A stretch of 64,000 nt of DNA from Clostridium swellfunianum (lineage in GTDB: Bacteria; Bacillota; Clostridia; Clostridiales; Clostridiaceae), in NCBI RefSeq assembly GCF_023656515.1, contig NZ_JAMOFV010000006.1, positions 1,401,354-1,465,353 of the forward strand, read 5' to 3'. Shown here piece by piece: positions 17,220-26,572 of the stretch; position 1 is the first letter of the stretch, and every line of letters begins with the position of its first letter. Under the pieces are notes generated by a model, which did not search any database, was not told where the DNA came from, and saw nothing but the letters and a program-made list of their open reading frames with translations. Position numbers and translations under genes: made by a program.

Positions 17220-18612
17220 ATTTTTTGTGAGGAACTAAATGTATAGCCTCACCTGATAGCCCCATAACAGCTTCTAAAAAAACTTCAGAAAGAGTAGGGT
17301 GTGCGTGGATAGTATTTTTTATTTGACCTACCTTCATATTATTAGCTATTGCTAAAGTACCCTCATGAATCAAATCAGAAGCATGCGGCCCCATAATATG
17401 AACTCCAACTATAGCATCATCAACAGCTATTACCTTAATAAAGCCTTCTCCTTCACCTAGTGCAAGTGCCTTGCCATTGGCACCAAACATAAACTTGCTT
17501 ATTTTATAAGGCAAGCCCTGTCTTTTAGCTTCGTCTTCAGTTAAGCCGGCTGAAGCTATCTCTGGAAAAACAAATATGCAGCTTGGTACCACATAATTTA
17601 AAGCTGAAGAATCTGCTCCCATAATCCTCTCGGCAGCTATAATACCTTGATGTGAAGCTACGTGGGCCAGCATTATTTTCCCATTTACATCACCGACAGC
17701 ATAGATTCCTTTTACATTCGTTTCACAGTAAGAGTCTACCTTAATCCCCTTTCTATCATAGTCTATGCCAATAGCTTCAAGATTAAGCCCGCTTACTACA
17801 GGAACTCTCCCTACTGAAATAAGTACCTTCTCAGCTTCAATCTTTACGTCACCTTTTTTACCTTCTCCATATACAACATACCCATTAAAGCTTTTTTCTA
17901 TTTTGTTTACTTTAGTAGATAGGTTTATATTCATACCTTTTTTCTTTAAAGCTGCCGTTAGCCTTTTTGTGATATCACTATCTGTAGGTCCTAAAATATT
18001 TGGCATGTATTCTACTACGCTAACCTTTGTACCCATTGCATTAAATACACAGGCAAGCTCCATACCTACAACTCCACCACCTATTACTGCGAGAGAGCTT
18101 GGTATGCTCTTGAAATTAAGTATATCTTCACTAGTATAAATCTCTTCCTGATCTGCACCTTCAATTGGAGGAATAGCTGATGCAGAGCCTGTAGCTATTA
18201 TAAAATTGTTAGCACTTAATTCACTTGTACTTCCATCTTCTCTTGAAACTTCAACTGTATTTTTGTCCCTAAATACAGCAATTCCATTAATAACTTCAAC
18301 ATTATTGGCCTTTAGAAGTTGGGTTACTCCACCCACCAACTGATCAATAATACATTGTTTTCTACAGTGCACTTTTTCTATGTCAATATCAAAACCTGGA
18401 ATACTTATTCCAAATTCATCTATGTTTCTTAAGGTATTTATTATTTCTGCATTTCTATAAAGGGCCTTGGTTGGAATACAGCCTCTATTAAGACATGTAC
18501 CACCAAGCCTATCCTTTTCAATCAAGCATACTCTTGCACCAAGCTGAGCAGCTCTTATTGCAGCCACATATCCACCGGGTCCGCCACCTATAACTATTAA
18601 ATCCTTGTCCAT
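17218..18612 (-). CDS. lpdA: Dihydrolipoamide dehydrogenase (glycine cleavage L protein)
   Basis: A 464-residue FAD flavoprotein that reoxidises the dihydrolipoyl group of GcvH with NAD. Visible are the FAD motif GGGPGG, the redox disulfide GGTCLNRGCIPTK (Cys40, Cys45), the NAD motif GGGVVGME, the second FAD motif YAVGDVNG and the C-terminal His-Pro-Thr (IHAHPTLSE) catalytic region. It is the last gene of the gcv operon, 140 bases after gcvPB, with a hairpin between. The ATG at 18612 has AGAAGG 8 bases upstream; a GTG three codons earlier is less likely. No lipoyl domain is fused to its N-terminus. Confidence 0.93.
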   Translation of the reverse strand: MDKDLIVIGGGPGGYVAAIRAAQLGARVCLIEKDRLGGTCLNRGCIPTKALYRNAEIINTLRNIDEFGISIPGFDIDIEKVHCRKQCIIDQLVGGVTQLLKANNVEVINGIAVFRDKNTVEVSREDGSTSELSANNFIIATGSASAIPPIEGADQEEIYTSEDILNFKSIPSSLAVIGGGVVGMELACVFNAMGTKVSVVEYMPNILGPTDSDITKRLTAALKKKGMNINLSTKVNKIEKSFNGYVVYGEGKKGDVKIEAEKVLISVGRVPVVSGLNLEAIGIDYDRKGIKVDSYCETNVKGIYAVGDVNGKIMLAHVASHQGIIAAERIMGADSSALNYVVPSCIFVFPEIASAGLTEDEAKRQGLPYKISKFMFGANGKALALGEGEGFIKVIAVDDAIVGVHIMGPHASDLIHEGTLAIANNMKVGQIKNTIHAHPTLSEVFLEAVMGLSGEAIHLVPHKK

Positions 18613-18662
18613 TTTTTTCACCTTCTTTTTATTTGTTCTAGCATATATTATTCATATAAAAC

Positions 18663-18707
18663 AAGGTATACATGAATCCAACGCTTTTCTTATCTCATGT
18701 ATACCTT
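18663..18707 (-). other. Hairpin between gcvPB and lpdA
   Basis: A perfect 13-bp inverted repeat AAGGTATACATGA with a 19-base loop, followed on the minus strand by TTGTTTTATA. It could be a partial terminator that lowers lpdA expression or an mRNA-stabilising or processing structure. Confidence 0.65.
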
Positions 18708-18753
18708 AGTCAATTAACATACTTTATATATTGCAGCGGTAGTTTTACCTAAC

Positions 18754-20205
18754 CTATTTGCTATATCTTAAAACAGGAGTTCTAGCAGCCCTAACATCAT
18801 CCACTCTTCTTACAGGCGTATTGTGAGGTGCTTTCTTTAATAGCTCTGGGTTCTCTACAGCTTCCTTTGCAATATTTATCATTGCATCTACAAAAGCATC
18901 CAAAGTTTCAAGACTCTCTGTTTCAGTAGGCTCAACCATAATTGCACTGTCAACTATGAGTGGAAAATATATAGTTGGTGGATGATAGCCATAGTCAATA
19001 ATCCTCTTTGCTACATCTAAAGTTGAGATTCCTGCTCCATAATCCTTTAAACCAGCCAAAACAAACTCATGCTTGCATACAGTATCTAAGGAAATATAAT
19101 AATCCTTAAGCTTTTCTTTCATATAGTTAGCATTTAACACAGCGGTCTCACTTACTTTCTTAAGCCCTTCTGCTCCCATAGTAAGAATATAGGTATAGGC
19201 TCTAACAAGCATTCCAAAGTTTCCGTAGAAGCTTTTTATTTTCCCTATTGAAAGAGGTTTATCATAGCTTAGTAAGTATTTATCCTCTTCCTTTTTTATA
19301 AAAGGCACAGGAAGATATGGTATAAGTTCTTTCTTAACACCAACAGGACCACTCCCTGGACCTCCTCCGCCATGCGGTGTAGTGAAGGTCTTATGAAGGT
19401 TTAAGTGGACAATATCAAAGCCCATATCCCCTGGTCTTGTTATACCCATAATGGCATTTGTATTGGCTCCATCGTAATATAATAAACCTCCTGCTTCATG
19501 AACAAGTCCTGCAATTTCACTTATATTAGTTTCAAATAATCCAAGAGTACTTGGATTAGTCAACATAAGTCCTGCTGTGTCTTTGCCTAAAACAGCCTTT
19601 AAATTTTCTAAATCAACAGCTCCATTTTCATCTGATTTTATTTCTATTACATCGTAACCCGCAACAGCAGCACTGGCAGGATTAGTGCCATGCGCAGAGT
19701 CCGGGCATATTATCTTTGTTCTATTTTCTTCTCCTCTGCTTTCGTGGTATGCCTTCATAATCATAAGACCAGTAAGTTCTCCATGAGCTCCTGCTGCTGG
19801 CTGGAGTGTAAATCCATCCATTCCAACTATTTCAGCAAGTTTTCTTTCAAGGCTATACATAAGCTCTAGAGCTCCTTGAGTAGTTCTCTCCGGCTGATAT
19901 GGATGAACATTTGCAAAGCGAGGATTTGAAGCCATATCTTCATTTATCTTTGGATTATACTTCATTGTACAGGACCCAAGCGGATAAAAACCTGAATCAA
20001 CACCATAATTTTTATTTGAAAGCAAAGTATAGTGCCTTATAACATCAACTTCGCTAACTTCAGGAAGCTCTAAAGGTTTCTTTCTTAAAAATTCTTCTGG
20101 AATTAAATCTTCTCCATCTATCTCAGGCACATCACAGCTTGGAAGTGTATAAGCTTTTCTTCCTTCCTTTGATAGATCAAATATAAGCTTGTTATATTCC
20201 TTCAT
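18754..20205 (-). CDS. gcvPB: Glycine dehydrogenase (decarboxylating) subunit 2
   Basis: A 483-residue PLP-dependent half of the split P protein, which decarboxylates glycine and passes the aminomethyl group to lipoyl-GcvH. The PLP lysine is Lys272 in [20 protein letters not shown], and the cofactor-ring Asp/His region is [11 protein letters not shown] and [10 protein letters not shown]. The length and the start ([14 protein letters not shown]) are typical. It follows gcvPA by a single base, with GAGGTG before the ATG, as expected for subunits made in equal amount. Confidence 0.96.
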   Translation of the reverse strand: MKEYNKLIFDLSKEGRKAYTLPSCDVPEIDGEDLIPEEFLRKKPLELPEVSEVDVIRHYTLLSNKNYGVDSGFYPLGSCTMKYNPKINEDMASNPRFANVHPYQPERTTQGALELMYSLERKLAEIVGMDGFTLQPAAGAHGELTGLMIMKAYHESRGEENRTKIICPDSAHGTNPASAAVAGYDVIEIKSDENGAVDLENLKAVLGKDTAGLMLTNPSTLGLFETNISEIAGLVHEAGGLLYYDGANTNAIMGITRPGDMGFDIVHLNLHKTFTTPHGGGGPGSGPVGVKKELIPYLPVPFIKKEEDKYLLSYDKPLSIGKIKSFYGNFGMLVRAYTYILTMGAEGLKKVSETAVLNANYMKEKLKDYYISLDTVCKHEFVLAGLKDYGAGISTLDVAKRIIDYGYHPPTIYFPLIVDSAIMVEPTETESLETLDAFVDAMINIAKEAVENPELLKKAPHNTPVRRVDDVRAARTPVLRYSK

Positions 20206-20206
20206 A

Positions 20207-21547
20207 CTATATCACCTCCATAACTCTTACTAACCTGTCGATTTCTTCCCTGCTTCTCTTTTCGGTTACACAGAATAAGAGGCAATTTTTAATGTCCGGG
20301 TAGTTATTTTCTAATGGATATCCCCCTAAAATTCCATCCATTAGAAGTTCACTACTAACAGTAGCTGAATCGATTACGGTTTCAACCACAAATTCCTTAA
20401 AGAATGGTTTATTAAATACAGCCTTACAAGTTCCTGATTTTATGAGTTGATTATAGGCATAATGAGATTTTCTCAAGCATTGCTCTGCAACCTCCTTAAG
20501 CCCTTCCTTACCCATAACTGACATATAAACTGCAGCTGCAAGTGCATTTAAGGATTGATTGGAGCATATATTGGAAGTTGCCTTTTGTCTTCTTATATGC
20601 TGTTCTCTAGCCTGTAAGGTTAATACAAAAGCCCTCTTACCATCTACATCTTCTGTTTGACCTACTATTCTTCCAGGCATCTTTCTCATAAGCTTTGAAG
20701 TTGATGCCATAAAACCTAAATAAGGTCCTCCAAAATTCATAGCATTTCCTAAAGCTTGACCTTCTCCAACAACTATATCTGCTCCTATTTCTCCAGGAGT
20801 TTTTAAAATACTTAGCGAGATTGGATCAACCTTCATAACAAGGAGCGCCTTATTTTCATGAGTTATTTTTTCAACCTCAGCTAAATTTTCTATTATTCCA
20901 AAGAAATTTGGATTTTGAACTATAACTGCGGCTGTATTCTTGTCCACTAAGTTTCTTAACTTTTCGGAATCGGTTTCTCCCTCCTGATAATCCACCTCCA
21001 TAAGGGTGCCGCCATGAAATCTAACATAGGTTTCAAGCACTCTTCTAGTGTCTGGATGAACAGTTTTAGAAACTATAATATTCTTTCTCTTTGTGCTTTC
21101 CATAGAAATCATAGCTGCCTCAGCACAAGCTGTAGCGCCATCATACATCGAAGCATTGGAAACTTCCATGCCGGTAAGCTCTGCAATCATGGTCTGATAC
21201 TCAAAAATTGCTTGAAGAGTACCTTGGCTTATCTCAGGTTGATAGGGAGTGTACGCGGTATAAAATTCTGATCTTCCTGTTATATGTTTTACAACCGACG
21301 GTATATAGTGGTCATATGAACCAGCCCCTAAAAAACATACCAAATCTTCATCATTAAGATTTTTTTCTGAGAGCCTTTTAATTTCTCTGCCAACTTCAAG
21401 TTCAGACATAGGAGCATTTATGTTCAATCTTCGCTTTAATCGAACACCCTCAGGTATATCCTTAAATAATTCCTCAGTGCTGGACATTCCAATAGCTTCA
21501 AGCATTTTCTTTTGGTCTAAGTCAGTATTAGGTATATAAGGAAACAT
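20207..21547 (-). CDS. gcvPA: Glycine dehydrogenase (decarboxylating) subunit 1
   Basis: A 446-residue N-terminal half of the split P protein, which forms an alpha2beta2 complex with GcvPB. It begins [16 protein letters not shown] and carries the family stretches [15 protein letters not shown] and [19 protein letters not shown]. It lacks the PLP lysine, as usual for this subunit. The ATG at 21547 is 6 bases after AAAGGAGG; the TTG two codons earlier is rejected. It lies 29 bases downstream of gcvH. Confidence 0.96.
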   Translation of the reverse strand: MFPYIPNTDLDQKKMLEAIGMSSTEELFKDIPEGVRLKRRLNINAPMSELEVGREIKRLSEKNLNDEDLVCFLGAGSYDHYIPSVVKHITGRSEFYTAYTPYQPEISQGTLQAIFEYQTMIAELTGMEVSNASMYDGATACAEAAMISMESTKRKNIIVSKTVHPDTRRVLETYVRFHGGTLMEVDYQEGETDSEKLRNLVDKNTAAVIVQNPNFFGIIENLAEVEKITHENKALLVMKVDPISLSILKTPGEIGADIVVGEGQALGNAMNFGGPYLGFMASTSKLMRKMPGRIVGQTEDVDGKRAFVLTLQAREQHIRRQKATSNICSNQSLNALAAAVYMSVMGKEGLKEVAEQCLRKSHYAYNQLIKSGTCKAVFNKPFFKEFVVETVIDSATVSSELLMDGILGGYPLENNYPDIKNCLLFCVTEKRSREEIDRLVRVMEVI

Positions 21548-21576
21548 ACGCAACCTCCTTTAAGCTCATTTAACTC

Positions 21577-21960
21577 CTATTCCTCTTTATCGCAAAAATC
21601 TTCATATTCCTCTGATGTCAATAAATCTTCAAGCTCTGACTTATCTGACATTTCTATAATTATCATCCAGTTTTCAAAAGCATTTTCATTTACTAAGGCT
21701 GGATCATCTACTACTGCATCGTTAACTTCCAGCACCGTACCACTAACTGGAGTAAACATATCAGAAGCTGCTTTAACTGATTCTACAGCACCAAAAACTT
21801 CTCCTGCGCTAAACTCTGCTTCAACCTCCGGAAGCTCAACATAGACAATGCTTCCTAGAGCATGCTGAGCATAATCAGTTATTCCAATGTAGGCCTTTTT
21901 TCCCTTAACCTTAACCCATTCATGCTCCTTTGAATAAAGTAAATCTTTTAAAACCTTCAT
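21577..21960 (-). CDS. gcvH: Glycine cleavage H protein
   Basis: A 127-residue lipoyl carrier that shuttles the aminomethyl group between P, T and L proteins. The lipoylated Lys63 lies in the conserved VESVKAASD. The sequence has the full barrel from [14 protein letters not shown] to the acidic tail. It sits between gcvT and gcvPA with a good ribosome binding site (GGAGGG). No lipoate ligase gene is present in the window, so the modifying enzyme is elsewhere. Confidence 0.96.
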   Translation of the reverse strand: MKVLKDLLYSKEHEWVKVKGKKAYIGITDYAQHALGSIVYVELPEVEAEFSAGEVFGAVESVKAASDMFTPVSGTVLEVNDAVVDDPALVNENAFENWMIIIEMSDKSELEDLLTSEEYEDFCDKEE

Positions 21961-21979
21961 TTCATATTCCCTCCTGCAT

Positions 21980-23086
21980 TCATTTCTTATAATTTTTATT
22001 GTAAAATTTTTTATTTATAACTTCTGCCTTAACAGGCTTGTTTCTTATCAAGATATTTATTTCTGTTCCAAGCTCAGCATATTCATAAGAAACGAGAGCT
22101 AGACCTATGCTCTTTTTAAGAGTAGGTGACATATAGCCTGTGGTAACATAACCAATCTTTTCACCATTAGCTGTAACTTCATATCCGTTTCTTGGAATAC
22201 CTCTTTCCTTAAGCCCAAAGCCAACAAGCTTTCTTTTTAGTCCCTCCTGTTTTTGCTTTAGAAGAGCTTCCTTACCAACAAAGCAGTCTTTATAAAGCTT
22301 CACAAAAAAGCCTAAGCCTGCTTCAAGAGGGGTTATTTCCTGCGAAATCTCATGACCGTATAATGGAAGAGCAGCCTCAAATCTTAAAGTATCTCTGCAA
22401 CCTAATCCAGCTGGTTTAATTCCATGGACTTTTCCTGCCTCCAAAAGGCTGTTCCACAACTTTTCAATATGCTGATTATCAGTATATATCTCAAATCCAT
22501 CTTCACCTGTATATCCAGTTCTAGAAACAAGACAGTTAACTCCGTCTATTGCTATGCTTTCATTAAAATAAAAAAACTTTATGTCATCTAAATTAAACTC
22601 TGTGAGCTTCTGAAGTATCTCCTGAGCCTTTGGACCCTGAAGAGCTAATTCTGAAATATCATTTGAAATATTTTCAAGCTCAACCTCATAGCTTTCTTTA
22701 TTTTTAAGCATCCACTCATAATCTTTATCTATATTTCCAGCATTAATAACTAATAAATAATGCTCTCGGTTAAATTTATAAACTAGAAGGTCATCAACAA
22801 CGCCGCCATCTTCATAGCACATAAGCGTATATATAACTTGATTATCTGAAAGTGTGCTTATATCATTGGTAACTAAGTTCTGAATATAATTGAAAGCATC
22901 TTTTCCTTTAACTTCTACCTCTCCCATATGAGATACATCGAACAAGCCGGCATTATTTCTTACTGCCTGGTGCTCTTCTATAATTCCTTCATACTGAACA
23001 GGCAGCAGCCAACCGGAAAATTCAATAATCTTCCCACCGTGCTTAAGATGGGTATCATATAGCCTGGTCTTCTTAGCACTCTCCAT
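21980..23086 (-). CDS. gcvT: Aminomethyltransferase (glycine cleavage T protein)
   Basis: A 368-residue tetrahydrofolate-dependent T protein, which releases ammonia and forms methylene-THF from aminomethyl-GcvH. It has the typical start [22 protein letters not shown], the catalytic-Asp motif [13 protein letters not shown] and the folate-binding [11 protein letters not shown]. The ATG at 23086 lies 8 bases after AAAGGAGGG; the reading 13 codons upstream has no site. It is the first gene of the operon and has a 210-base leader (if the upstream promoter is used) containing a terminator-like hairpin. Confidence 0.95.
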   Translation of the reverse strand: MESAKKTRLYDTHLKHGGKIIEFSGWLLPVQYEGIIEEHQAVRNNAGLFDVSHMGEVEVKGKDAFNYIQNLVTNDISTLSDNQVIYTLMCYEDGGVVDDLLVYKFNREHYLLVINAGNIDKDYEWMLKNKESYEVELENISNDISELALQGPKAQEILQKLTEFNLDDIKFFYFNESIAIDGVNCLVSRTGYTGEDGFEIYTDNQHIEKLWNSLLEAGKVHGIKPAGLGCRDTLRFEAALPLYGHEISQEITPLEAGLGFFVKLYKDCFVGKEALLKQKQEGLKRKLVGFGLKERGIPRNGYEVTANGEKIGYVTTGYMSPTLKKSIGLALVSYEYAELGTEINILIRNKPVKAEVINKKFYNKNYKK

Positions 23087-23200
23087 TTTAAATCCCTCCT
23101 TTTCTAATAAAGCATACCTCGTCATATTTACCTTTGAAGAATATACATTTAATAGTATTATAATTAGTTGTTTTATATGCCCTGAATATATTTTTCAAGG

Positions 23201-23253
23201 CTAAAAAACAAAAGGGATATGAATGCACAGTATTCCTGCGCAAATCATATCCC
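23201..23253 (-). promoter_or_regulatory. Terminator-like hairpin in the gcvT leader (attenuator or small RNA end)
   Basis: On the minus strand GGGATATGA pairs with TCATATCCC, with an inner TGCGCAG/CTGTGCA stem and a 5-base loop, followed at once by TTTTGTTTTTT. No gene ends here, so it acts on the gcv leader itself. An upstream AAGGGAT (about 23262-23268) can pair with ATCCCTT of the 3' arm and could act as anti-terminator. No glycine riboswitch core is seen. Confidence 0.65.
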
Positions 23254-23302
23254 ACTTTACATCCCTTAATTGCTTATGTTAAAATATCATATTTATAATC
23301 TA

Positions 23303-23331
23303 ATCATAACTTCGTTTACATATTATGTCAA
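23303..23331 (-). promoter_or_regulatory. Sigma-A promoter upstream of gcvT
   Basis: TTGACA, exactly 17 bases, TATGAT on the minus strand, nearly consensus. Transcription would start near 23296, about 43 bases before the hairpin. Confidence 0.75.
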
Positions 23332-23376
23332 TTAATAGTAGGATAATTAATAATTTAACAATTAATTTGAAACTTA

Positions 23377-23405
23377 TTGTAAATTTTTTTAACTGTCTAT
23401 ATACT
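23377..23405 (+). promoter_or_regulatory. Sigma-A promoter of the BcrA-like ABC operon
   Basis: TTGTAA, 17 bases, TATACT on the plus strand, 70 bases before the start codon. It is back to back with the gcvT promoter; the remaining part of this 390-base gap holds no gene. Confidence 0.55.
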
Positions 23406-23478
23406 TAGTAAATATGGATTCTATGAGTTGAATATTAGTTTCTACTTATAGGTGTTAATTAAATTTTGGAGGTATAGC

Positions 23479-24408
23479 ATGACACCAAAGCCAATCGTAC
23501 AAATTAAAAATCTAAAAAAAAACATAGGTAAGAAGCAAATTATTAAAGGCATATCCTTTGATGTTTATGGGGGAGAAGTATTTGGTTTTCTTGGTCCAAA
23601 TGGTGCAGGAAAGACAACCACAATCCGTATGCTTTTAGGTCTTATATCCATTACTGAAGGTGAAATATATATTGAAAGCCATAGCATAACAAAGGATTTC
23701 GAAAAGGCTATTGCTCATGTTGGCGGTATAGTTGAAAACCCTGATATGTATAAGCACCTTTCTGGATATAAAAATCTTGTTCACTATGCAAGAATGTATA
23801 CTAATGTAAGAAAAGAAAGAATTGATGAAGTCATTAGGCTAGTCGGTCTTGAAAATAGAGTTAATGATAAAGTAAAAACTTACTCCCTTGGAATGCGTCA
23901 ACGTCTAGGTTTAGCTCAAGCTCTTCTTCACTCACCTTCTTTATTAGTACTGGATGAACCTACAAATGGTCTTGATCCAGCTGGTATTCATGAGCTTAGA
24001 AATTTATTAAGAGACTTAGCTCATAAAGAAAATATAGCTGTATTCGTATCAAGCCATCTTTTATCAGAAATGGAGCTTATGTGTGATAGAGTTGGAATTA
24101 TCCAAAATGGGTCTCTTGTTGATATTCAAACTCTAACCGATATGCTTCAGGATGAAAAAACAAGTAGTATCGTAGCTTTCAATGTTACCCCATTAGATAA
24201 AGCTAAAGAGATTCTAGAGAATTTATCTTCTAGCTACAAGCCTGCAATTAAAGAAAATGAAATCGAAGTCTCTATTGAAACTGAAGATATACCGGTTATC
24301 GTAGAAAAACTGGTTGAACAAAAAATAAGGATTTATGGAATATATAAACCAACCAGAAACCTAGAGGCTAAATTCTTAGAAGTAACAGGAGGTAATGAAA
24401 TTGCATAA
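23479..24408 (+). CDS. ABC transporter ATP-binding protein, BcrA-like
   Basis: A 309-residue ATPase. Walker A GPNGAGKTTTIRML, signature YSLGMRQRLGLAQAL, Walker B LLVLDEPTNGLD and the H-loop SSHLLSEME are intact. The C-terminal 90 residues form the extra domain typical of bacitracin/lantibiotic-type exporters (BcrA, and EcsA-like proteins). It energises the permease encoded next. The ATG at 23479 follows TTGGAGG; the frame upstream lacks a ribosome binding site. Export of peptide antibiotics is a common role for this type, but the substrate is not shown. No two-component system is adjacent on this strand. Confidence 0.9.
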   Translation: MTPKPIVQIKNLKKNIGKKQIIKGISFDVYGGEVFGFLGPNGAGKTTTIRMLLGLISITEGEIYIESHSITKDFEKAIAHVGGIVENPDMYKHLSGYKNLVHYARMYTNVRKERIDEVIRLVGLENRVNDKVKTYSLGMRQRLGLAQALLHSPSLLVLDEPTNGLDPAGIHELRNLLRDLAHKENIAVFVSSHLLSEMELMCDRVGIIQNGSLVDIQTLTDMLQDEKTSSIVAFNVTPLDKAKEILENLSSSYKPAIKENEIEVSIETEDIPVIVEKLVEQKIRIYGIYKPTRNLEAKFLEVTGGNEIA

Positions 24409-25351
24409 AATGCTTAATTTAATTCGTAATGAAAATCTGAAGCTGTATGGCCGTATCGGTACTTGGGTTATGATAGGTCTTTTAACTCTTGCTGTTATAG
24501 GTTCAGGAATTATTGTAAAAACCACATCAAAAACTATGACAGCACCTAATTGGAAAGAAGATCTTAGAAAGCAGAACGAGGATTTACAAACTACAATATC
24601 TCAAATGGAAAATATAGAAGCAACTAAAGGCGAATATACCAAGATGATAAAAATAAATGAATATAGAATAGAGAAGGATATTCCACCCGCTCGGGATAAT
24701 AGTTTATGGGGTTTTGCTAGCGGTGCTTCCTCATTAATATCTCTTATTTCTCTATTCACTATTATAATAGGCGCCGGTATGGTTGCTAGCGAATTTTCTG
24801 AAGGAACAATAAAGCTCCTTCTAATAAGGCCCTCACGAAGATGGAAAATCCTTCTAGCTAAATACATATCAACTTTAATTACCTCACTTATAATGCTTAT
24901 AATACTTTTTATAGTTTCTTTCATTGCAGGAGGAATACTTTTTGGCTTTGGCGGAGTGTCTGACCCTTACCTCAGCTACAGCAATGGTGCTGTAAAGGAA
25001 GTTAACATGGTTGCACATATATTCAGTGTATATGGTTATAACTGTGTCAATTTATTGATGATGGCTACTTTCGCTTTTATGGTATCAACAGTGTTTAGAA
25101 ACAGCTCTCTAGCTATTGGAATTTCAATATTTCTTATGTTTACAGGGAGTACTCTTGTACAGCTTCTTAGCAAATACAACTGGGTTAAGTTTATTTTATT
25201 TGCTAACACAAATTTAAGGATGTATAACGATGGAGTTCCTCCAGTAAAAGGAATGACCCTTCAATTTTCAATAGCTGTACTTTTAACCTACTTTATTGTA
25301 TTTAATGCTATCTCTTGGGTTGGTTTTTCAAAAAGAGATGTAGCAGCATAA
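24395..25351 (+). CDS. ABC-2 family permease
   Basis: A 318-residue membrane protein with about six membrane segments, one near the N-terminus (about 22-42), then a large extracytoplasmic loop (about 43-100) and five more after residue 105. It belongs to the BcrB/ABC-2 permease type (GAGMVASEFSEGTIKLLLIRPSRRWKILLAKY is the characteristic cytoplasmic stretch, in part). It overlaps the ATPase gene by 14 bases. The AGGAGG inside the ATPase gene is only 2 bases from this ATG but 8 bases from the in-frame TTG at 24401, so the true start may be that TTG. Confidence 0.88.
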   Translation: MKLHKMLNLIRNENLKLYGRIGTWVMIGLLTLAVIGSGIIVKTTSKTMTAPNWKEDLRKQNEDLQTTISQMENIEATKGEYTKMIKINEYRIEKDIPPARDNSLWGFASGASSLISLISLFTIIIGAGMVASEFSEGTIKLLLIRPSRRWKILLAKYISTLITSLIMLIILFIVSFIAGGILFGFGGVSDPYLSYSNGAVKEVNMVAHIFSVYGYNCVNLLMMATFAFMVSTVFRNSSLAIGISIFLMFTGSTLVQLLSKYNWVKFILFANTNLRMYNDGVPPVKGMTLQFSIAVLLTYFIVFNAISWVGFSKRDVAA

Positions 25352-25352
25352 A

Positions 25353-25402
25353 AAGGTGTCTGACTCTGAGGTGAAAAATCACGACAGAGTCAGACACCTT
25401 TT
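25353..25402. terminator. Bidirectional terminator between convergent ABC operons
   Basis: AAGGTGTCTGACTCTG pairs with CAGAGTCAGACACCTT around an 18-base loop, with A/T runs on both sides. It belongs to the GTGYCTGAC-type terminators seen elsewhere in the window. Confidence 0.9.
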
Positions 25403-26572
25403 TTAGCTGTTAGCCACTCTTTTTTGCTTACTTACAACTAAGGCTATTGAAAAAATAGCTACTCCAAAACCTATTTCTATAAGCATGTAATTTAATATTG
25501 GTCTCAGATTCTCAAAAGTAAAGCTTGATAGCTTTCCGATTGTATTATTAGCTTTTACATACCAATATACAGGGCTAAAGCTTGCTATGGTTAGTGCCTT
25601 TTCACCTAGAAACTCCTGCGGCACAAATACACCACTTACAAAGCAAAGCCCTACCGAAAGCACATTGGATACAGCTGCCTGAGCATTCTTACTGTTTATT
25701 GAAAGTCCTACCAAGTAGCTTATGCTTAATGCCGATATCGTAAATATTAAAGCATTTATGCATATGAGAAGCCCATTATATGACATCATGTTCTTCCCAT
25801 TTATTATTAGAATGAAAATAGTCATAACTGCATAACACACAAAAGCAAAAATTAAATTTCCTAAAATCATTTGAATATTAAAATTTCTATCTTTCATTGG
25901 AGAACATAGGTTTCTTCTTTTTAGATTCTTATCATTAAAAACCATTAAATTTGAGCTTACTCCAAGTATGAGCATTGCAAACAAGGAATAAGCAAAATAA
26001 TTAAAATAATTTACAGCAAAAGTGTTGCTTTTCTTTTTAGCTCCAAAGGTTTTTAAATTAACTTTTATTTCAGAGGCAGCATCTTTAGAAACCTCTTTGA
26101 TTAGATTCGCTTCTGTTATTCCAGGTATGTTATTAACATATACTCTTGCTGAATTCAAATATTTATTTACTGCCATGTCAACATACATGGAGGTCGTAGA
26201 ACTTGGAACCGTAGTTTTTTCCAGCTCTACAGCTTCCCCCTTCATAAAAGAATCAGAGAAATTTTCAGGTATGGTTAATATATACTCTACATTTCTATAA
26301 AACAAAGCATCCTGAAGTTTTTCTTGTTCATTTTCAATTTGAACAAAGTTTACGTATTTTGATAAATAATCCTTAAATCCATCTATAAAAACAGTATTCT
26401 TGTCTAAATTTATAAAGGCGATATTAGTCTTTGTTTGTGAAAAAGTGTCTTCGCTTTTCGGCATTGATGAAATAGAAAATACCATTGCCATAGCTAAAAA
26501 TACTATCAGATATATGCTCATTTGTTTTATATTGGCTTTAATAATTTTAAAATAAACCTTAAAGACTTGCAT
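25403..26572 (-). CDS. ABC-2 permease, LnrN-like
   Basis: A 389-residue permease: one N-terminal membrane segment (about 15-35), a large extracytoplasmic domain (about 40-195), then five segments toward the C-terminus, the layout of the ABC-2 type with a YhgE/Pip-like loop. It is the third gene of the operon with the ATPase at 27707 and the permease at 26559, overlapping the latter by 14 bases with GGAGG before its ATG. Two different permeases with one ATPase match LnrM/LnrN of the linearmycin-resistance type. The substrate is inferred only from this organisation. Confidence 0.85.
   Translation of the reverse strand: MQVFKVYFKIIKANIKQMSIYLIVFLAMAMVFSISSMPKSEDTFSQTKTNIAFINLDKNTVFIDGFKDYLSKYVNFVQIENEQEKLQDALFYRNVEYILTIPENFSDSFMKGEAVELEKTTVPSSTTSMYVDMAVNKYLNSARVYVNNIPGITEANLIKEVSKDAASEIKVNLKTFGAKKKSNTFAVNYFNYFAYSLFAMLILGVSSNLMVFNDKNLKRRNLCSPMKDRNFNIQMILGNLIFAFVCYAVMTIFILIINGKNMMSYNGLLICINALIFTISALSISYLVGLSINSKNAQAAVSNVLSVGLCFVSGVFVPQEFLGEKALTIASFSPVYWYVKANNTIGKLSSFTFENLRPILNYMLIEIGFGVAIFSIALVVSKQKRVANS

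Noticed and set aside
23087-23300. Glycine riboswitch expected before gcvT
   Set aside because: I looked for the conserved GGAGAGA and GGGTGAAAC-type cores on the minus strand and did not find them; only a short leader with one hairpin is present.
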